Source: an uncultured Prevotella sp.
GTDB taxonomy: Bacteria; Bacteroidota; Bacteroidia; Bacteroidales; Bacteroidaceae
Direction: 5' to 3'
NCBI GenBank assembly: GCA_946625715.1
Contig: CAMOTK010000003.1
Location: forward strand, 1-23,245
DNA: 23,245 nucleotides
In this document: positions 15,194-23,245 of the stretch, piece by piece
Layout: every line of letters begins with the position of its first letter
Position numbering within the stretch: position 1 is the stretch's first letter
Notes under the pieces: model-generated
Databases searched by the model: none
Told to the model about the DNA's origin: nothing
Seen by the model: the letters and a program-made list of their open reading frames with translations, nothing else
Program-made: the position numbers and the translations under genes

Positions 15194-16254
15194 CCAGACT
15201 TCTTTTTATCGACCGCGACGGCACGCTCATCGAAGAGCCGGCCGACGAGCAGATTGATGCGTTCGAAAAGCTGCGCTTTGTGCCTGGTGCCATCCGCAAC
15301 CTTTCGTTTCTGCGCCAACACACTGACTTCCGTTTTGTGATGGTAAGCAATCAGGATGGCTTGGGCACACCGGCTTTTCCTGAGAACACCTTCTGGCCCG
15401 TTCACAACTTCATTCTTCAGACTTTTGAAGGCGAAGGCGTGGGCTTCGACGAGATTCTCATCGACCCGCACTTCCCTGAAGACAAGGCTCCGACGCGCAA
15501 GCCTGAGACGGGATTGGTGGAGAAATACATGAACGACCCTGAATACGACATTGCCAACAGCTACGTCATCGGCGACCGTGAGACTGACCGCCAGTTTGCC
15601 CAGAACATCGGCTGCAAGTTCTTGCAGGTAGGTCCGCTCTCGTGGGACAAGATTGCCGAGCTCATCTTTGCCGGCGAGCGCACGGCTGAGGTGCGCCGCA
15701 CGACGAAGGAGACCGATATCCACGTAAAACTCTGTCTCGACGGACAAGGCAAGTGCGACATTGCTACAGGATTGGGATTCTTCGACCACATGCTCGAGCA
15801 GATTGGCAAGCACGGCAGCATCGACCTCACAGTGCACACCAAAGGCGACCTGCATGTAGACGAGCATCACACTATTGAAGATACGGCCATCGCGCTGGGC
15901 GAATGTATCTACCAGGCATTGGGTTCCAAGCGCGGTATTGAGCGCTACGGCTACTCGCTGCCTATGGACGACTGTATGGCTCAGGTGTGTCTCGACTTTG
16001 GCGGTCGCCCTTGGTTGGTATGGGACGCCCAGTTCCATCGTGAGCGCATCGGCGAGATGCCCACAGAGATGTTTCTCCATTTCTTCAAGAGCTTGAGCGA
16101 TGCTGCCCGCATGAATCTCTTTATCAGAGCTGAGGGCGACAACGAGCACCATAAGATTGAGGGCATCTTCAAGGCCCTTGCCCGAGCACTGAAGATGGCT
16201 GTTCGACGCGACATCTATCACTACGACCTACCATCAACAAAAGGGGTTCTCTGA
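15190..16254 (+). CDS. hisB: Bifunctional histidinol-phosphatase / imidazoleglycerol-phosphate dehydratase
   Basis: HisB catalyses two steps of histidine synthesis. The N-terminal HAD-type histidinol-phosphate phosphatase (1-165) has motif [11 protein letters not shown] (nucleophile D8, acid D10) and VSNQDG. The C-terminal dehydratase (about 167-354) has [36 protein letters not shown] and [14 protein letters not shown], which supply the metal-binding histidines, and ends LPSTKGVL. The E. coli phosphatase zinc ligands C93, H95, C101 and C103 correspond to D92, H94, A100 and T102, so three of four are missing. No other his genes are seen nearby. Total length (354) matches the E. coli fusion (355). 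Confidence 0.95.
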   Translation: MTRLLFIDRDGTLIEEPADEQIDAFEKLRFVPGAIRNLSFLRQHTDFRFVMVSNQDGLGTPAFPENTFWPVHNFILQTFEGEGVGFDEILIDPHFPEDKAPTRKPETGLVEKYMNDPEYDIANSYVIGDRETDRQFAQNIGCKFLQVGPLSWDKIAELIFAGERTAEVRRTTKETDIHVKLCLDGQGKCDIATGLGFFDHMLEQIGKHGSIDLTVHTKGDLHVDEHHTIEDTAIALGECIYQALGSKRGIERYGYSLPMDDCMAQVCLDFGGRPWLVWDAQFHRERIGEMPTEMFLHFFKSLSDAARMNLFIRAEGDNEHHKIEGIFKALARALKMAVRRDIYHYDLPSTKGVL

Positions 16255-16271
16255 AAGTGAGAACCCCTTTT
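16239..16271. terminator. Terminator overlapping the 3' end of hisB
   Basis: AAAAGGGGTTCTC (16239-16251) and GAGAACCCCTTTT (16259-16271) form a perfect 13-bp stem around a 7-base loop. The ascending arm is the last four hisB codons plus one base and the stop codon is in the loop. A T-rich run is part of and follows the descending arm. The hairpin can serve both hisB and the convergent OmpH-like gene. Confidence 0.88.
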
Positions 16272-16285
16272 CTTTAAATCGTTGA

Positions 16286-16363
16286 TTACGTTTCTGCAAA
16301 ACGCAGGTTACGTTTCTTAAATACGTTGGTTACGTTTCTTAAAAACGCGTATTACGTCTCGCA
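16286..16363. repeat. 22-bp tandem palindromic repeat, about 3.5 copies
   Basis: Units start with TTACG at 16286, 16308, 16330 and 16352, exactly 22 bases apart; the last is partial and diverged. The core reads ACGTTTCTTAAAAACG with variants, so each unit is itself an imperfect dyad (CGTTT...AAACG). A weaker match occupies the preceding 22 bases. It fills the gap between convergent hisB and the OmpH-like gene. Confidence 0.8.
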
Positions 16364-16367
16364 ATTT

Positions 16368-16985
16368 CTATTTCTTAGCAGCCTTAGCTTCAGCCTTCTT
16401 AGCAGCAGGCTTGTAGCGCTTGTTCAGGCCGTTGATGACTTCGGCGGTAATGTCGAAGCGCTTGTCGGCCAGCAGAATGTTGTCGCCCGACTTGGCCAGA
16501 ATCATATCGAACTTCTTGTCCTTGTTGTAGATGGCCAGGAAGTGGTTGAGCGAGTCGCGCAGAGCCTCGTTGAACTTCTGCGTTTCGTTGGCCAGTTCGC
16601 TCTCCAGACGTGCCTGCAGGGCAGCGAGGTCGTTCTGCTGACGCTGGAGTGCAGCCTGTACGCTCTCGGCCTGTTCGCGCGAGGTAAAGCCATTGTTCTG
16701 CAGCTTCTGCTGGAAGTTGTTGGCAGCGGCCTGCAACTGGTTGCCCTTCGATGTAAGCGTGTTACGGGCGTTGTTGCTCTTCTTCTGAAGTTCCTCCGTC
16801 TTCTCCTTAGCGAAGTTAAACTGCGTCATCAGCGAGTCTACTTCCACATAAGCAATGTTCATACCACTGGTAGGTGCTCCAGCCTCAGCGGGCTTCTCGT
16901 CCATCTTGGGACTCTGGTTGTTGCACGAAGCCATCATCAGGGCTACGGCAGCTACGGACATCATGCCGAAAATGTTCTTTTTCAT
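16368..16985 (-). CDS. OmpH/Skp-like lipoprotein
   Basis: A 205-residue protein with the OmpH/Skp architecture: a short beta N-terminal part (MNIAYVEVDSLM, about 42-53), a long coiled-coil arm rich in Gln, Lys and Asn (about 60-150) and a C-terminal return strand (KKFDMILAKSGDNILLADKRFDITAEVINGLN). Skp is a periplasmic chaperone that delivers unfolded outer-membrane proteins to the Bam machinery. Unlike E. coli Skp it carries a lipoprotein signal, with LMMASC giving Cys at residue 21, so it is probably membrane-tethered. The tail is Ala/Lys-rich (KKAEAKAAKK). It follows a 69-residue membrane-protein gene after about 18 bases, probably in the same operon. Confidence 0.87.
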   Translation of the reverse strand: MKKNIFGMMSVAAVALMMASCNNQSPKMDEKPAEAGAPTSGMNIAYVEVDSLMTQFNFAKEKTEELQKKSNNARNTLTSKGNQLQAAANNFQQKLQNNGFTSREQAESVQAALQRQQNDLAALQARLESELANETQKFNEALRDSLNHFLAIYNKDKKFDMILAKSGDNILLADKRFDITAEVINGLNKRYKPAAKKAEAKAAKK

Positions 16986-17003
16986 TTTTCTTTTGGTTTA
17001 TAT

Positions 17004-17213
17004 TTATTTGTTTCTTTCGTTGACGGCCAGCCTGCTCTTCCGACGCATCTCGCGGTCTTGATCCATCACGCAGTGGATGCCTCGTTCGCGCATAGCTTTC
17101 GAGTCGTGAATATGTTGCGATGAAAAGCGTCCATCGGGCTTAGAAAGCACTTTTACCAAGAAAAATGCCATCCCGATAGCAATTATTAACGCGCTCACGA
17201 CAAATATTTCCAT
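17004..17213 (-). CDS. Small single-pass membrane protein (69 residues)
   Basis: A short protein with one N-terminal membrane helix (MEIFVVSALIIAIGMAFFLVKVL, 1-23) and a polar tail containing KPDGRFSSQHIHDSKAMRERGIHCVMDQDRE. The tail resembles small conserved Bacteroidetes membrane proteins that share the pattern F-x-x-x-H-I...N/SKAMRERGIxC, which supports a real gene despite its size. It has a predicted promoter just upstream and is followed by the OmpH-like gene after 18 bases. The function is unknown; the neighbour suggests an envelope role, but that is only context. Confidence 0.7.
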   Translation of the reverse strand: MEIFVVSALIIAIGMAFFLVKVLSKPDGRFSSQHIHDSKAMRERGIHCVMDQDREMRRKSRLAVNERNK

Positions 17214-17222
17214 CTTTTTTAC

Positions 17223-17243
17223 TAATTTTGCGGTGCAAAGTTA
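17223..17243. promoter_or_regulatory. Face-to-face -7 elements between the OmpH-like operon and pepD
   Basis: TAATTTTG on the plus strand (17223-17230) points to pepD and TAACTTTG on the minus strand (17243-17236) points to the small-membrane-protein/OmpH-like operon. They are only 5 bases apart and each predicted transcription start falls on the other -7 element, so polymerase binding at one should exclude the other. Neither has a clear -33 TTTG. Confidence 0.5.
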
Positions 17244-17292
17244 AGCATTTAACCCTAAAGAGAAGAAAATTTAGTTTAAATAATACTGAAAA

Positions 17293-18753
17293 ATGAATAA
17301 AAGTGAGTTAAAACCAGCTGTTGTCTTTGAACAGTTTGCAAAGATTAACGAAATTCCGCGTCCTTCGAAGCGCGAAGAGAAGATGATTGCGTATCTGAAA
17401 AACTGGGGCGAGAGCCGAGGACTCGATACGAAAGTCGACGAGACAGGCAACGTCATCATTCGCAAGCCTGCCACCAAGGGCTACGAAGACCGCAAGACGG
17501 TGATTCTGCAGAGCCACATGGATATGGTGTGCGACAAGCTGGTCGACGTAGAGTTCGACTTCGACAAGGATGCCATTAAGACTTATATCGACGGCGAATG
17601 GCTGACTGCCGAGGGCACTACGCTTGGTGCCGACGACGGCATCGGTTGCGCCATCGAGCTGGCCATCCTGGATAGCAACGATATTGAGCACGGTCCGCTG
17701 GAATGTGTCTTCACACGCGATGAAGAAACGGGCCTCTCTGGCGCCGAAGGCATGAAGAGCGACTTCATGAGCGGCGACTATCTCATCAACCTCGATTCAG
17801 AAGACGAGGGCGAGATTTTCGTTTCGTGTGCTGGCGGTCGCAACACAACGGCCAAGTTTGCCATCAAGCGCGAAGCACCCGCTGCCGGCCTCTTCTTCGT
17901 GCGTGCTCAGCTGAAAGGACTTGTTGGCGGCCACTCTGGCGACGACATCAACAAGAAGCGTGCCAACGCTATTAAGCTGCTTGGTCGCTTCCTCTATCAG
18001 GAGATGAACCGCTACGAGGGCATCCGTCTGGCTCAGTTCCACTCTGGCAAGCTCCACAACGCCATTCCTCGCGACGGCTACTTCGTGATTGGTGTGCCCA
18101 ACGACCTGAAGGAGAACGTGAAGGCCGACTGGAACGTGTTTGCTTCCGACGTAGAAGACGAGTTCCACGTGACCGACACAGCGATGGTTTGGAACATGGA
18201 AAGCACTGAGGCCGAGCCCGTCATCGACGAGCAGACGGCCATGAACTTCGTGCGTGCCCTGCAGGCTGTCGACAACGGCATCTATGCCATCTGTCAGGAC
18301 GAGGCACTTGGCGGCATGGTCGAAACGTCGTCGAACATTGCCAGCGTGCACACCGAGGCCGAGGAAATCAACATTCTGTCGTCGCAGCGCTCCAACGTGA
18401 TGTCGAATCTCGACAACATGTGCGCCACCTTCCGCGCTACCTTCGAGCTGGCTGGTGCCAAAGCTTGGTCGAGCGACGGCTATCCTGCCTGGAAGATGCG
18501 CCCAGAGAGCAAGCTCACAGAGATTGTGGTCGATGCCTACAAGGAGCTGTTCCATAAGATGCCTGTCGTGCGCGGCATCCATGCAGGCTTGGAGTGCGGT
18601 CTCTTCTCCGAGCGCTATCCGGCCCTCGACATGGTGAGCTTCGGTCCTACCCTGCGCTTCGTACATACCCCCGATGAGCGCCTGCACATTCCCACCGTAC
18701 AGATGGTGTGGGATCATCTGCTGCTGGTACTCAAGCGCGTGCCGAAGAAGTAA
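17293..18753 (+). CDS. pepD: Cytosolic non-specific dipeptidase (aminoacyl-histidine dipeptidase)
   Basis: A 486-residue M20/M28-clan di-zinc dipeptidase of the PepD family, which splits X-His and many other dipeptides in the cytosol. Metal-site residues are visible: H75 and D77 in LQSHMDMVCD, bridging D114 in LGADDGIG, E144-E145 in TRDEETGLSG (general base and ligand), D168 in INLDSED and H458 near the C-terminus in RFVHTPDERLH. Length fits E. coli PepD (485). The ATG at 17293 begins the conserved SELKPAVVFEQFAKINEIPRPS segment. It is followed after about 31 bases by uvrA, with which it may be cotranscribed, although the functions are unrelated. Confidence 0.95.
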   Translation: MNKSELKPAVVFEQFAKINEIPRPSKREEKMIAYLKNWGESRGLDTKVDETGNVIIRKPATKGYEDRKTVILQSHMDMVCDKLVDVEFDFDKDAIKTYIDGEWLTAEGTTLGADDGIGCAIELAILDSNDIEHGPLECVFTRDEETGLSGAEGMKSDFMSGDYLINLDSEDEGEIFVSCAGGRNTTAKFAIKREAPAAGLFFVRAQLKGLVGGHSGDDINKKRANAIKLLGRFLYQEMNRYEGIRLAQFHSGKLHNAIPRDGYFVIGVPNDLKENVKADWNVFASDVEDEFHVTDTAMVWNMESTEAEPVIDEQTAMNFVRALQAVDNGIYAICQDEALGGMVETSSNIASVHTEAEEINILSSQRSNVMSNLDNMCATFRATFELAGAKAWSSDGYPAWKMRPESKLTEIVVDAYKELFHKMPVVRGIHAGLECGLFSERYPALDMVSFGPTLRFVHTPDERLHIPTVQMVWDHLLLVLKRVPKK

Positions 18754-18784
18754 ATTTTGATTCTCTATATTATATAATTAAGGT

Positions 18785-21589
18785 GTGAGCAAAGCAAATA
18801 TTGAAATTAAGGGAGCTCGCGTCAACAACCTCAAGAATGTTGACGTGAGCATCCCACGCAACCAGTTTGTCGTCATTGCCGGCGTTTCAGGCTCTGGCAA
18901 GTCTTCATTGGCCTTCGACACGCTCTATGCCGAAGGCCAGCGTCGCTATGTCGAGAGCCTGTCGAGCTATGCGCGCCAGTTCTTGGGACGCATGAACAAG
19001 CCCGAGTGCGACTTCATTCGCGGCATACCGCCAGCCATCGCCATCGAGCAGAAAGTCATTGCCCGAAACCCGCGCAGCACCGTGGGCACGTCTACCGAGA
19101 TTTACGAATACTTGCGTTTGCTCTTTGCCCGCATAGGCCACACGTTCTCCCCCATCAGCGGCGAGGAAGTGAAGAAGCACTCCACCGAAGACCTGGTTCA
19201 GAAGATGCTGGAGTTCTCGCAGGGCACGAAGTTTGTGGTCATGTCGCCCATCCGTTTGGCCGAAGGCCGCACGCTCGAGAAGCAGTTGCAGATGTATGTG
19301 CAACAGGGCTATGCCCGCATGTTTGTCAAGGGCGACATTATGCGCATCGACGACTATCTGGCCGAAGAAGGGCATAGCGACACCGATGTATTCCTCGTCA
19401 TCGACCGCCTCTCGGCCAGCAACGACAAGGACACCATCAGCCGACTGGTCGACTCGGCCGAGACGGCTTTCTACGAAGGCGGCGGCGAGTGCCGCATGAT
19501 GGTGCTCCCATCGATGCTCTGCTACGATTTCTCCATGCGCTTCGAGGCCGACGGCATCACCTTTGAAGAGCCCAACGACCAACTGTTCTCGTTCAACTCG
19601 CCCGTGGGTGCCTGTCCTGAGTGTCAGGGCTTCGGGCGCATCATCGGCATCGACGAGCATCTGGTCATTCCCGACCCCTCGCTGTCGGTCTACGACGGCT
19701 GCGTGGTGTGCTGGCACGGCGAGAAAATGAGCGAGTGGAAGAACTGGTTCTGCCGCAATGCGGCCAAGCACGACTTCCCCATCTTCGAACCTTATCACGC
19801 ACTCACTCAACAGCAGAAAGACTGGCTCTGGCACGGTCTGCCTTCCGACAAGAAGGCGAAAGAGAAGCCCTGCATCGACAGTTTCTTCCAAATGGTGACG
19901 GAGAACCAGTATAAGATACAATACCGCGTGATGCTCAGTCGCTATCGCGGCAAGACCACTTGCCCCACTTGTCACGGCACTCGTCTGAAGCCCGAGGCCA
20001 ACTACGTGAAGATTGGCGGACGCAGCATCACCGACTTGGTACAGATGCCCGTTGTGCGACTGAAGGAATGGTTCGACCGTCTGGAGCTTTCTGAACAAGA
20101 ACAGGGCATCGGCAAGCGACTGCTGACGGAAATCACGTCGCGCCTGCAGTTCCTGGTCGACGTGGGGTTGGGCTATCTGACGCTCAACCGCTTGTCGAAC
20201 TCGCTTTCGGGCGGTGAGAGTCAGCGCATCAACCTGTGTACCTCGCTGGGCAGCAGTTTGGTAGGCTCGCTCTATATTCTCGATGAGCCGAGCATCGGCT
20301 TACATTCGCGCGACACCGACCGACTAATCAAAGTGCTCAAAGAGCTACAGGCTCTGGGCAACACAGTGGTCGTCGTCGAGCACGACGAAGATATCATGCG
20401 TGCGGCCGACTACCTCATCGATGTTGGTCCTGATGCCGGCCGACTGGGTGGCGAGATTGTTTTTGCAGGCAACCTCGGTCCGCAAGCCGACCTGAAAGCC
20501 CTTGAGAAACAATTCCCCAAGAGCCACACGCTGCGCTTCCTCTCTGGCGAAGAAGACCTGCCCGTTCCCAAGAGCCGTCGCCCCTGGAACCGTCACATCG
20601 ACATCAAAGGGGCGCGCATGAACAATCTGCGCGGCATCGATGTGCAGATTCCGCTCAATGTGCTCACGGTCGTAACGGGCGTTTCCGGCTCAGGTAAGTC
20701 ATCGCTTATCAAAGGCATCCTCTACCCTGCCCTCAAGCGCCGCTTGGGCGATGTATGCGATGCCCCAGGCGAATACAGCGGCTTGGGAGGCGACATCGAT
20801 GCCATCAAGCGCATAGAGTTTGTCGACCAGAACCCGATAGGCAAGTCTACGCGCTCCAATCCCGCTACCTACGTGAAAGCCTACGATGCCATTCGCGACC
20901 TCTTTGCCGAGCAGCCTTTGGCACAGCAGATGGGCTTCACCAGCCAGTACTTCTCGTTTAACACCGACGGCGGTCGCTGCGACGAATGTAAGGGTGCTGG
21001 AACGATAACGGTCGAGATGCAGTTCATGGCCGACCTCGTCTTGGAGTGCGAAGCCTGTCACGGCCACCGCTTCAAGCGCGACATCCTCGATGTGCGCTTC
21101 GAAGGCAAGAACATCGACGACGTACTGAACATGACCATCAGCGAGGCCATCGACTTTTTCTCCACCCACCATCAGAAGACCATCGTCAACCGACTGAAAC
21201 CTTTAGAGGATGTCGGCTTAGGCTATATCAAGTTAGGGCAGAGTTCTTCCACCCTTTCGGGCGGCGAGAACCAGCGCGTAAAGCTGGCCTACTTCATTGG
21301 GCAAGAACGTCAGGAGCCAACGATGTTCGTCTTCGACGAGCCTACAACCGGTCTCCACTTCCACGATATCAGCCGCCTGATGGCGTCGCTCGACGCTCTT
21401 ATCCAGCGCGGCCACACCGTAGTGATTATCGAGCACAATCTCGACGTCATCAAGTTGGCCGACTACCTCATCGACTTAGGTCCCGACGGTGGCGACCGCG
21501 GTGGCGCTCTTGTGGCCGCAGGCACGCCTGAAGAGGTGGCCGCCTGCCCAGAGAGTATCACCGGTCAGTATCTGAAAAAGAAGTTGTAG
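18785..21589 (+). CDS. uvrA: UvrABC excinuclease subunit A
   Basis: UvrA is the damage-sensing ABC ATPase of nucleotide excision repair; it forms dimers and loads UvrB. The 934-residue product has two ATPase modules: Walker [15 protein letters not shown] (33-46) and [13 protein letters not shown] in the second half, signatures [15 protein letters not shown] and [14 protein letters not shown], and Walker [11 protein letters not shown] and [10 protein letters not shown]. Zinc-binding cysteine pairs include [25 protein letters not shown] and CEACHGHRF. It starts with GTG at 18785; no early ATG would preserve the N-terminus. Some N-terminal residues ([14 protein letters not shown] for the usual GLSPAISIDQK) diverge, and Bacteroidetes often have two UvrA paralogues, so this may be the second one. 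ruvC follows after three bases. Confidence 0.95.
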   Translation: MSKANIEIKGARVNNLKNVDVSIPRNQFVVIAGVSGSGKSSLAFDTLYAEGQRRYVESLSSYARQFLGRMNKPECDFIRGIPPAIAIEQKVIARNPRSTVGTSTEIYEYLRLLFARIGHTFSPISGEEVKKHSTEDLVQKMLEFSQGTKFVVMSPIRLAEGRTLEKQLQMYVQQGYARMFVKGDIMRIDDYLAEEGHSDTDVFLVIDRLSASNDKDTISRLVDSAETAFYEGGGECRMMVLPSMLCYDFSMRFEADGITFEEPNDQLFSFNSPVGACPECQGFGRIIGIDEHLVIPDPSLSVYDGCVVCWHGEKMSEWKNWFCRNAAKHDFPIFEPYHALTQQQKDWLWHGLPSDKKAKEKPCIDSFFQMVTENQYKIQYRVMLSRYRGKTTCPTCHGTRLKPEANYVKIGGRSITDLVQMPVVRLKEWFDRLELSEQEQGIGKRLLTEITSRLQFLVDVGLGYLTLNRLSNSLSGGESQRINLCTSLGSSLVGSLYILDEPSIGLHSRDTDRLIKVLKELQALGNTVVVVEHDEDIMRAADYLIDVGPDAGRLGGEIVFAGNLGPQADLKALEKQFPKSHTLRFLSGEEDLPVPKSRRPWNRHIDIKGARMNNLRGIDVQIPLNVLTVVTGVSGSGKSSLIKGILYPALKRRLGDVCDAPGEYSGLGGDIDAIKRIEFVDQNPIGKSTRSNPATYVKAYDAIRDLFAEQPLAQQMGFTSQYFSFNTDGGRCDECKGAGTITVEMQFMADLVLECEACHGHRFKRDILDVRFEGKNIDDVLNMTISEAIDFFSTHHQKTIVNRLKPLEDVGLGYIKLGQSSSTLSGGENQRVKLAYFIGQERQEPTMFVFDEPTTGLHFHDISRLMASLDALIQRGHTVVIIEHNLDVIKLADYLIDLGPDGGDRGGALVAAGTPEEVAACPESITGQYLKKKL

Positions 21590-21592
21590 CAC

Positions 21593-22159
21593 ATGGAAAA
21601 GATTATCATGGGCATCGACCCAGGAACCAACATCATGGGCTACGGCATCCTCAAGGTTGTGGGCGGCAAGGCGCAAATGGTGACGATGGGCGTCATCGAC
21701 CTGCGTAAGTTTGCCGACGGCTACTTGAAGTTGGGGCATATCTTCGAACGGGTCACGGGTATCATCGATGCCTATCTGCCCGACGAACTGGCCATCGAAG
21801 CCCCTTTCTTCGGCAAGAACGTGCAGTCGATGCTGAAGCTGGGACGCGCACAGGGTGTGGCCATTGCTGCTGCTATTCGTCACGGTGTGCCCATTCACGA
21901 ATATGCCCCGATGAAAATCAAGATGGCGCTTACCGGCAACGGTGCTGCCTCGAAAGAGCAAGTGGCCGGCATGCTGCAACGCCTGCTGAAGATAGACAAC
22001 AGCGAGATGGGCAAGTTCATGGATGCCACCGATGCTCTGGCCGCCGCCTACTGCCACTATCTGCAGATGGGACGGCCGGAGAGCGAGGCCCACTATCGCG
22101 GTTGGAAGGATTTTGTCAACAAGAATCAGGATAAAGTATGGAAGAGCAAAAAATCATAG
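21593..22159 (+). CDS. ruvC: Holliday junction endonuclease RuvC
   Basis: RuvC resolves Holliday junctions during recombinational repair as a homodimer, working with RuvAB. The 188-residue product keeps the four acidic catalytic residues of the RNase-H-like fold: D9 in MGIDPGT, E69 in [11 protein letters not shown], and D144 and D147 in [11 protein letters not shown]. It begins three bases after the uvrA stop codon, and its last 22 bases overlap the start of the downstream ABC ATPase gene, so the three are almost certainly one transcription unit. Confidence 0.96.
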   Translation: MEKIIMGIDPGTNIMGYGILKVVGGKAQMVTMGVIDLRKFADGYLKLGHIFERVTGIIDAYLPDELAIEAPFFGKNVQSMLKLGRAQGVAIAAAIRHGVPIHEYAPMKIKMALTGNGAASKEQVAGMLQRLLKIDNSEMGKFMDATDALAAAYCHYLQMGRPESEAHYRGWKDFVNKNQDKVWKSKKS

Positions 22160-23245
22160 CCGTCGTAGGTCTGAATGCCAGCGGCAAGACGATGTTCATT
22201 GACCGGATGCGCAAGCAACTGGCCAGCGATGCCGTGCGCTACATAGCCTTTCGCGACTCCTATGGTGTGGCCGTCGACGGGGCTTACTACTTGCAACTTC
22301 GGTGGAACCAGCACGACATCGATGCCGAGACACCTACCGTAGGCGAACTATTGGAACGCGCTTTCCTGCTCGACGGTGCCGACAATGCAGAGCGCCGCCA
22401 GTGGCAGCAACATCTCTACAAGCTCTTCGACCTTTCGCCGCTGCTCGACAAGTATATCATCACGCTGTCATCGGGCGAACTGCGCAAGTTCCAACTGACG
22501 CGCACCCTACTCCATCAGCCACGCATCCTGATGATGGACAATCCCTTCATCGGGCTCGATGCCGAAGCTCGCGAACTACTGCGACAGCTCATCCGCCTCT
22601 TGGCCGACGAACATGGGCTGAAGGTGTATCTCATTCTGTCGAAGACCGACGATATGCCCGACTTCGTGGAGCATGTCATCGCACTGACCGACGGCGAAGC
22701 TAAGGAATTCGCGCCCGAAGACTATCTGGCACAGCGACAGCCCGTGCCGCCCCACATGCTCGACGACCGTCGCCGACAGGCCATTCTGAACCTTCCGGCT
22801 AACGACAACGACTACCGAGCCGACGACGTCATCGTGATGCGCAACGTGAACATCCGCTACGGCGAGCGCACCATCCTGAAAGACCTGACGTGGACGGTGA
22901 GAAACGGCGAGCGGTGGGCACTATCCGGACAGAACGGCAGCGGCAAGTCGACGCTGCTCTCGCTGGTGTGTGCCGACAATCCGCAGAGCTATGCCTGCGA
23001 CATTTCCCTTTTCGGTTTCCAGCGCGGCTCGGGCGAAAGCATCTGGGACATCAAGAAGCATATAGGCTATGTATCGCCCGAGATGCACCGCTCCTACCAG
23101 CGCGACATCCCTGCACAGAACATCGTGGCCAGCGGCCTGAAGGATACCGTGGGCCTCTACGTCAATCCGACAACCGAAGAGAAGGAGCGATGCCGCTGGT
23201 GGCTCGACATCTTCGGCATCGGCCATCTGGCAGAGCGCCGTTTCC
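22138..23245 (+). CDS. Tandem-ATPase ABC protein, ModF/PhrA-like (cut by window end)
   Basis: An open reading frame starting with ATG at 22138 runs to the window end (369 codons seen). It has two ABC ATPase modules and no membrane segment, as in ModF/PhrA-like proteins. The first module has Walker A GLNASGKT (11-18), signature LSSGE (110-114) and Walker B RILMMDNP (129-136). The catalytic glutamate after Walker B is Asn135 and the switch-histidine segment reads LILSKTDD, so this site is probably inactive for hydrolysis. The second module has a canonical Walker [10 protein letters not shown] (264-272); its signature and Walker B lie beyond the window. The gene overlaps ruvC by 22 bases. E. coli ModF has been linked to molybdate uptake, but no mod genes are seen here, so the function is left open. 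Confidence 0.85.
   Translation, partial: MEEQKIIAVVGLNASGKTMFIDRMRKQLASDAVRYIAFRDSYGVAVDGAYYLQLRWNQHDIDAETPTVGELLERAFLLDGADNAERRQWQQHLYKLFDLSPLLDKYIITLSSGELRKFQLTRTLLHQPRILMMDNPFIGLDAEARELLRQLIRLLADEHGLKVYLILSKTDDMPDFVEHVIALTDGEAKEFAPEDYLAQRQPVPPHMLDDRRRQAILNLPANDNDYRADDVIVMRNVNIRYGERTILKDLTWTVRNGERWALSGQNGSGKSTLLSLVCADNPQSYACDISLFGFQRGSGESIWDIKKHIGYVSPEMHRSYQRDIPAQNIVASGLKDTVGLYVNPTTEEKERCRWWLDIFGIGHLAERRF

Noticed and set aside
15130..16221. Long antisense reading frame (363 codons) opposite hisB
   Set aside because: It is a mirror of hisB codon bias; the sequence is low-complexity with no domain, promoter or start context, and hisB is unmistakable.
16264..16373. CRISPR-like array
   Set aside because: The units are contiguous 22-bp tandem copies with no unique spacers and no cas genes nearby, so this is a minisatellite-type repeat.
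18905..20098. Long antisense reading frame (397 codons) opposite uvrA
   Set aside because: It lies wholly inside uvrA, has composition typical of reverse-strand shadows (His, Val and Leu rich) and no recognisable motif.

Overview
The window looks like a chromosomal segment of a Bacteroidales bacterium, most likely a member of the Prevotellaceae. Three things point there. Several genes belong to families largely confined to Bacteroidetes (DUF4421, DUF1460, a FadL-like outer-membrane protein, a W/Y-rich plus glycine-rich secreted protein). Many genes are preceded by the Bacteroidetes housekeeping promoter signature (-33 TTTG, -7 TAnnTTTG), with two exact full matches. Shine-Dalgarno sequences are mostly absent. 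Gene content is mainly housekeeping; I see no prophage, integron, CRISPR array, tRNA or rRNA.

Layout, left to right. (1) Positions 1-438 hold no gene but are packed with palindromic and repeated DNA. (2) An acyl-ACP thioesterase (-) and htpG (+) are divergent. The thioesterase has a perfect housekeeping promoter, whereas htpG has a near-perfect sigma-54 type -24/-12 element. (3) A minus-strand operon iorA-iorB-sigma factor converges on htpG across a long hairpin. The sigma factor is an RpoD-like protein that lacks most of region 3 and the tryptophan pair of region 2. (4) A minus-strand pair encodes a secreted low-complexity protein and a FadL/OmpP1-like barrel. (5) prmA and an EFR1-type flavodoxin/ferredoxin protein run on the plus strand. 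(6) A four-gene minus-strand operon encodes a Gfo/Idh/MocA oxidoreductase, a DUF4421 protein, a DUF1460 amidase-like protein and a YkvA (DUF1232) protein. (7) A six-helix membrane protein is translationally coupled to bifunctional hisB, which ends in a terminator built into its own last codons. (8) A 22-bp tandem palindromic repeat lies between hisB and an OmpH/Skp-like lipoprotein gene, which is cotranscribed with a 69-residue membrane protein. (9) pepD, uvrA, ruvC and a tandem-ATPase ABC protein (cut by the window end) run on the plus strand. The last three are tightly packed and uvrA-ruvC form a DNA-repair pair.

Functionally the segment mixes protein folding (HtpG), fermentation of aromatic amino acids (IorAB), envelope biogenesis (OmpH-like, FadL-like, DUF1460, DUF4421), ribosome modification (PrmA), histidine synthesis, dipeptide use (PepD) and DNA repair/recombination (UvrA, RuvC). 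I do not see a defence or secretion system. The most unusual items are the sigma-54-like htpG promoter, the shortened sigma factor inside the ior operon, the zinc-site-less HisB phosphatase domain, the degenerate first ATPase of the ABC protein, and the palindromic repeat families.
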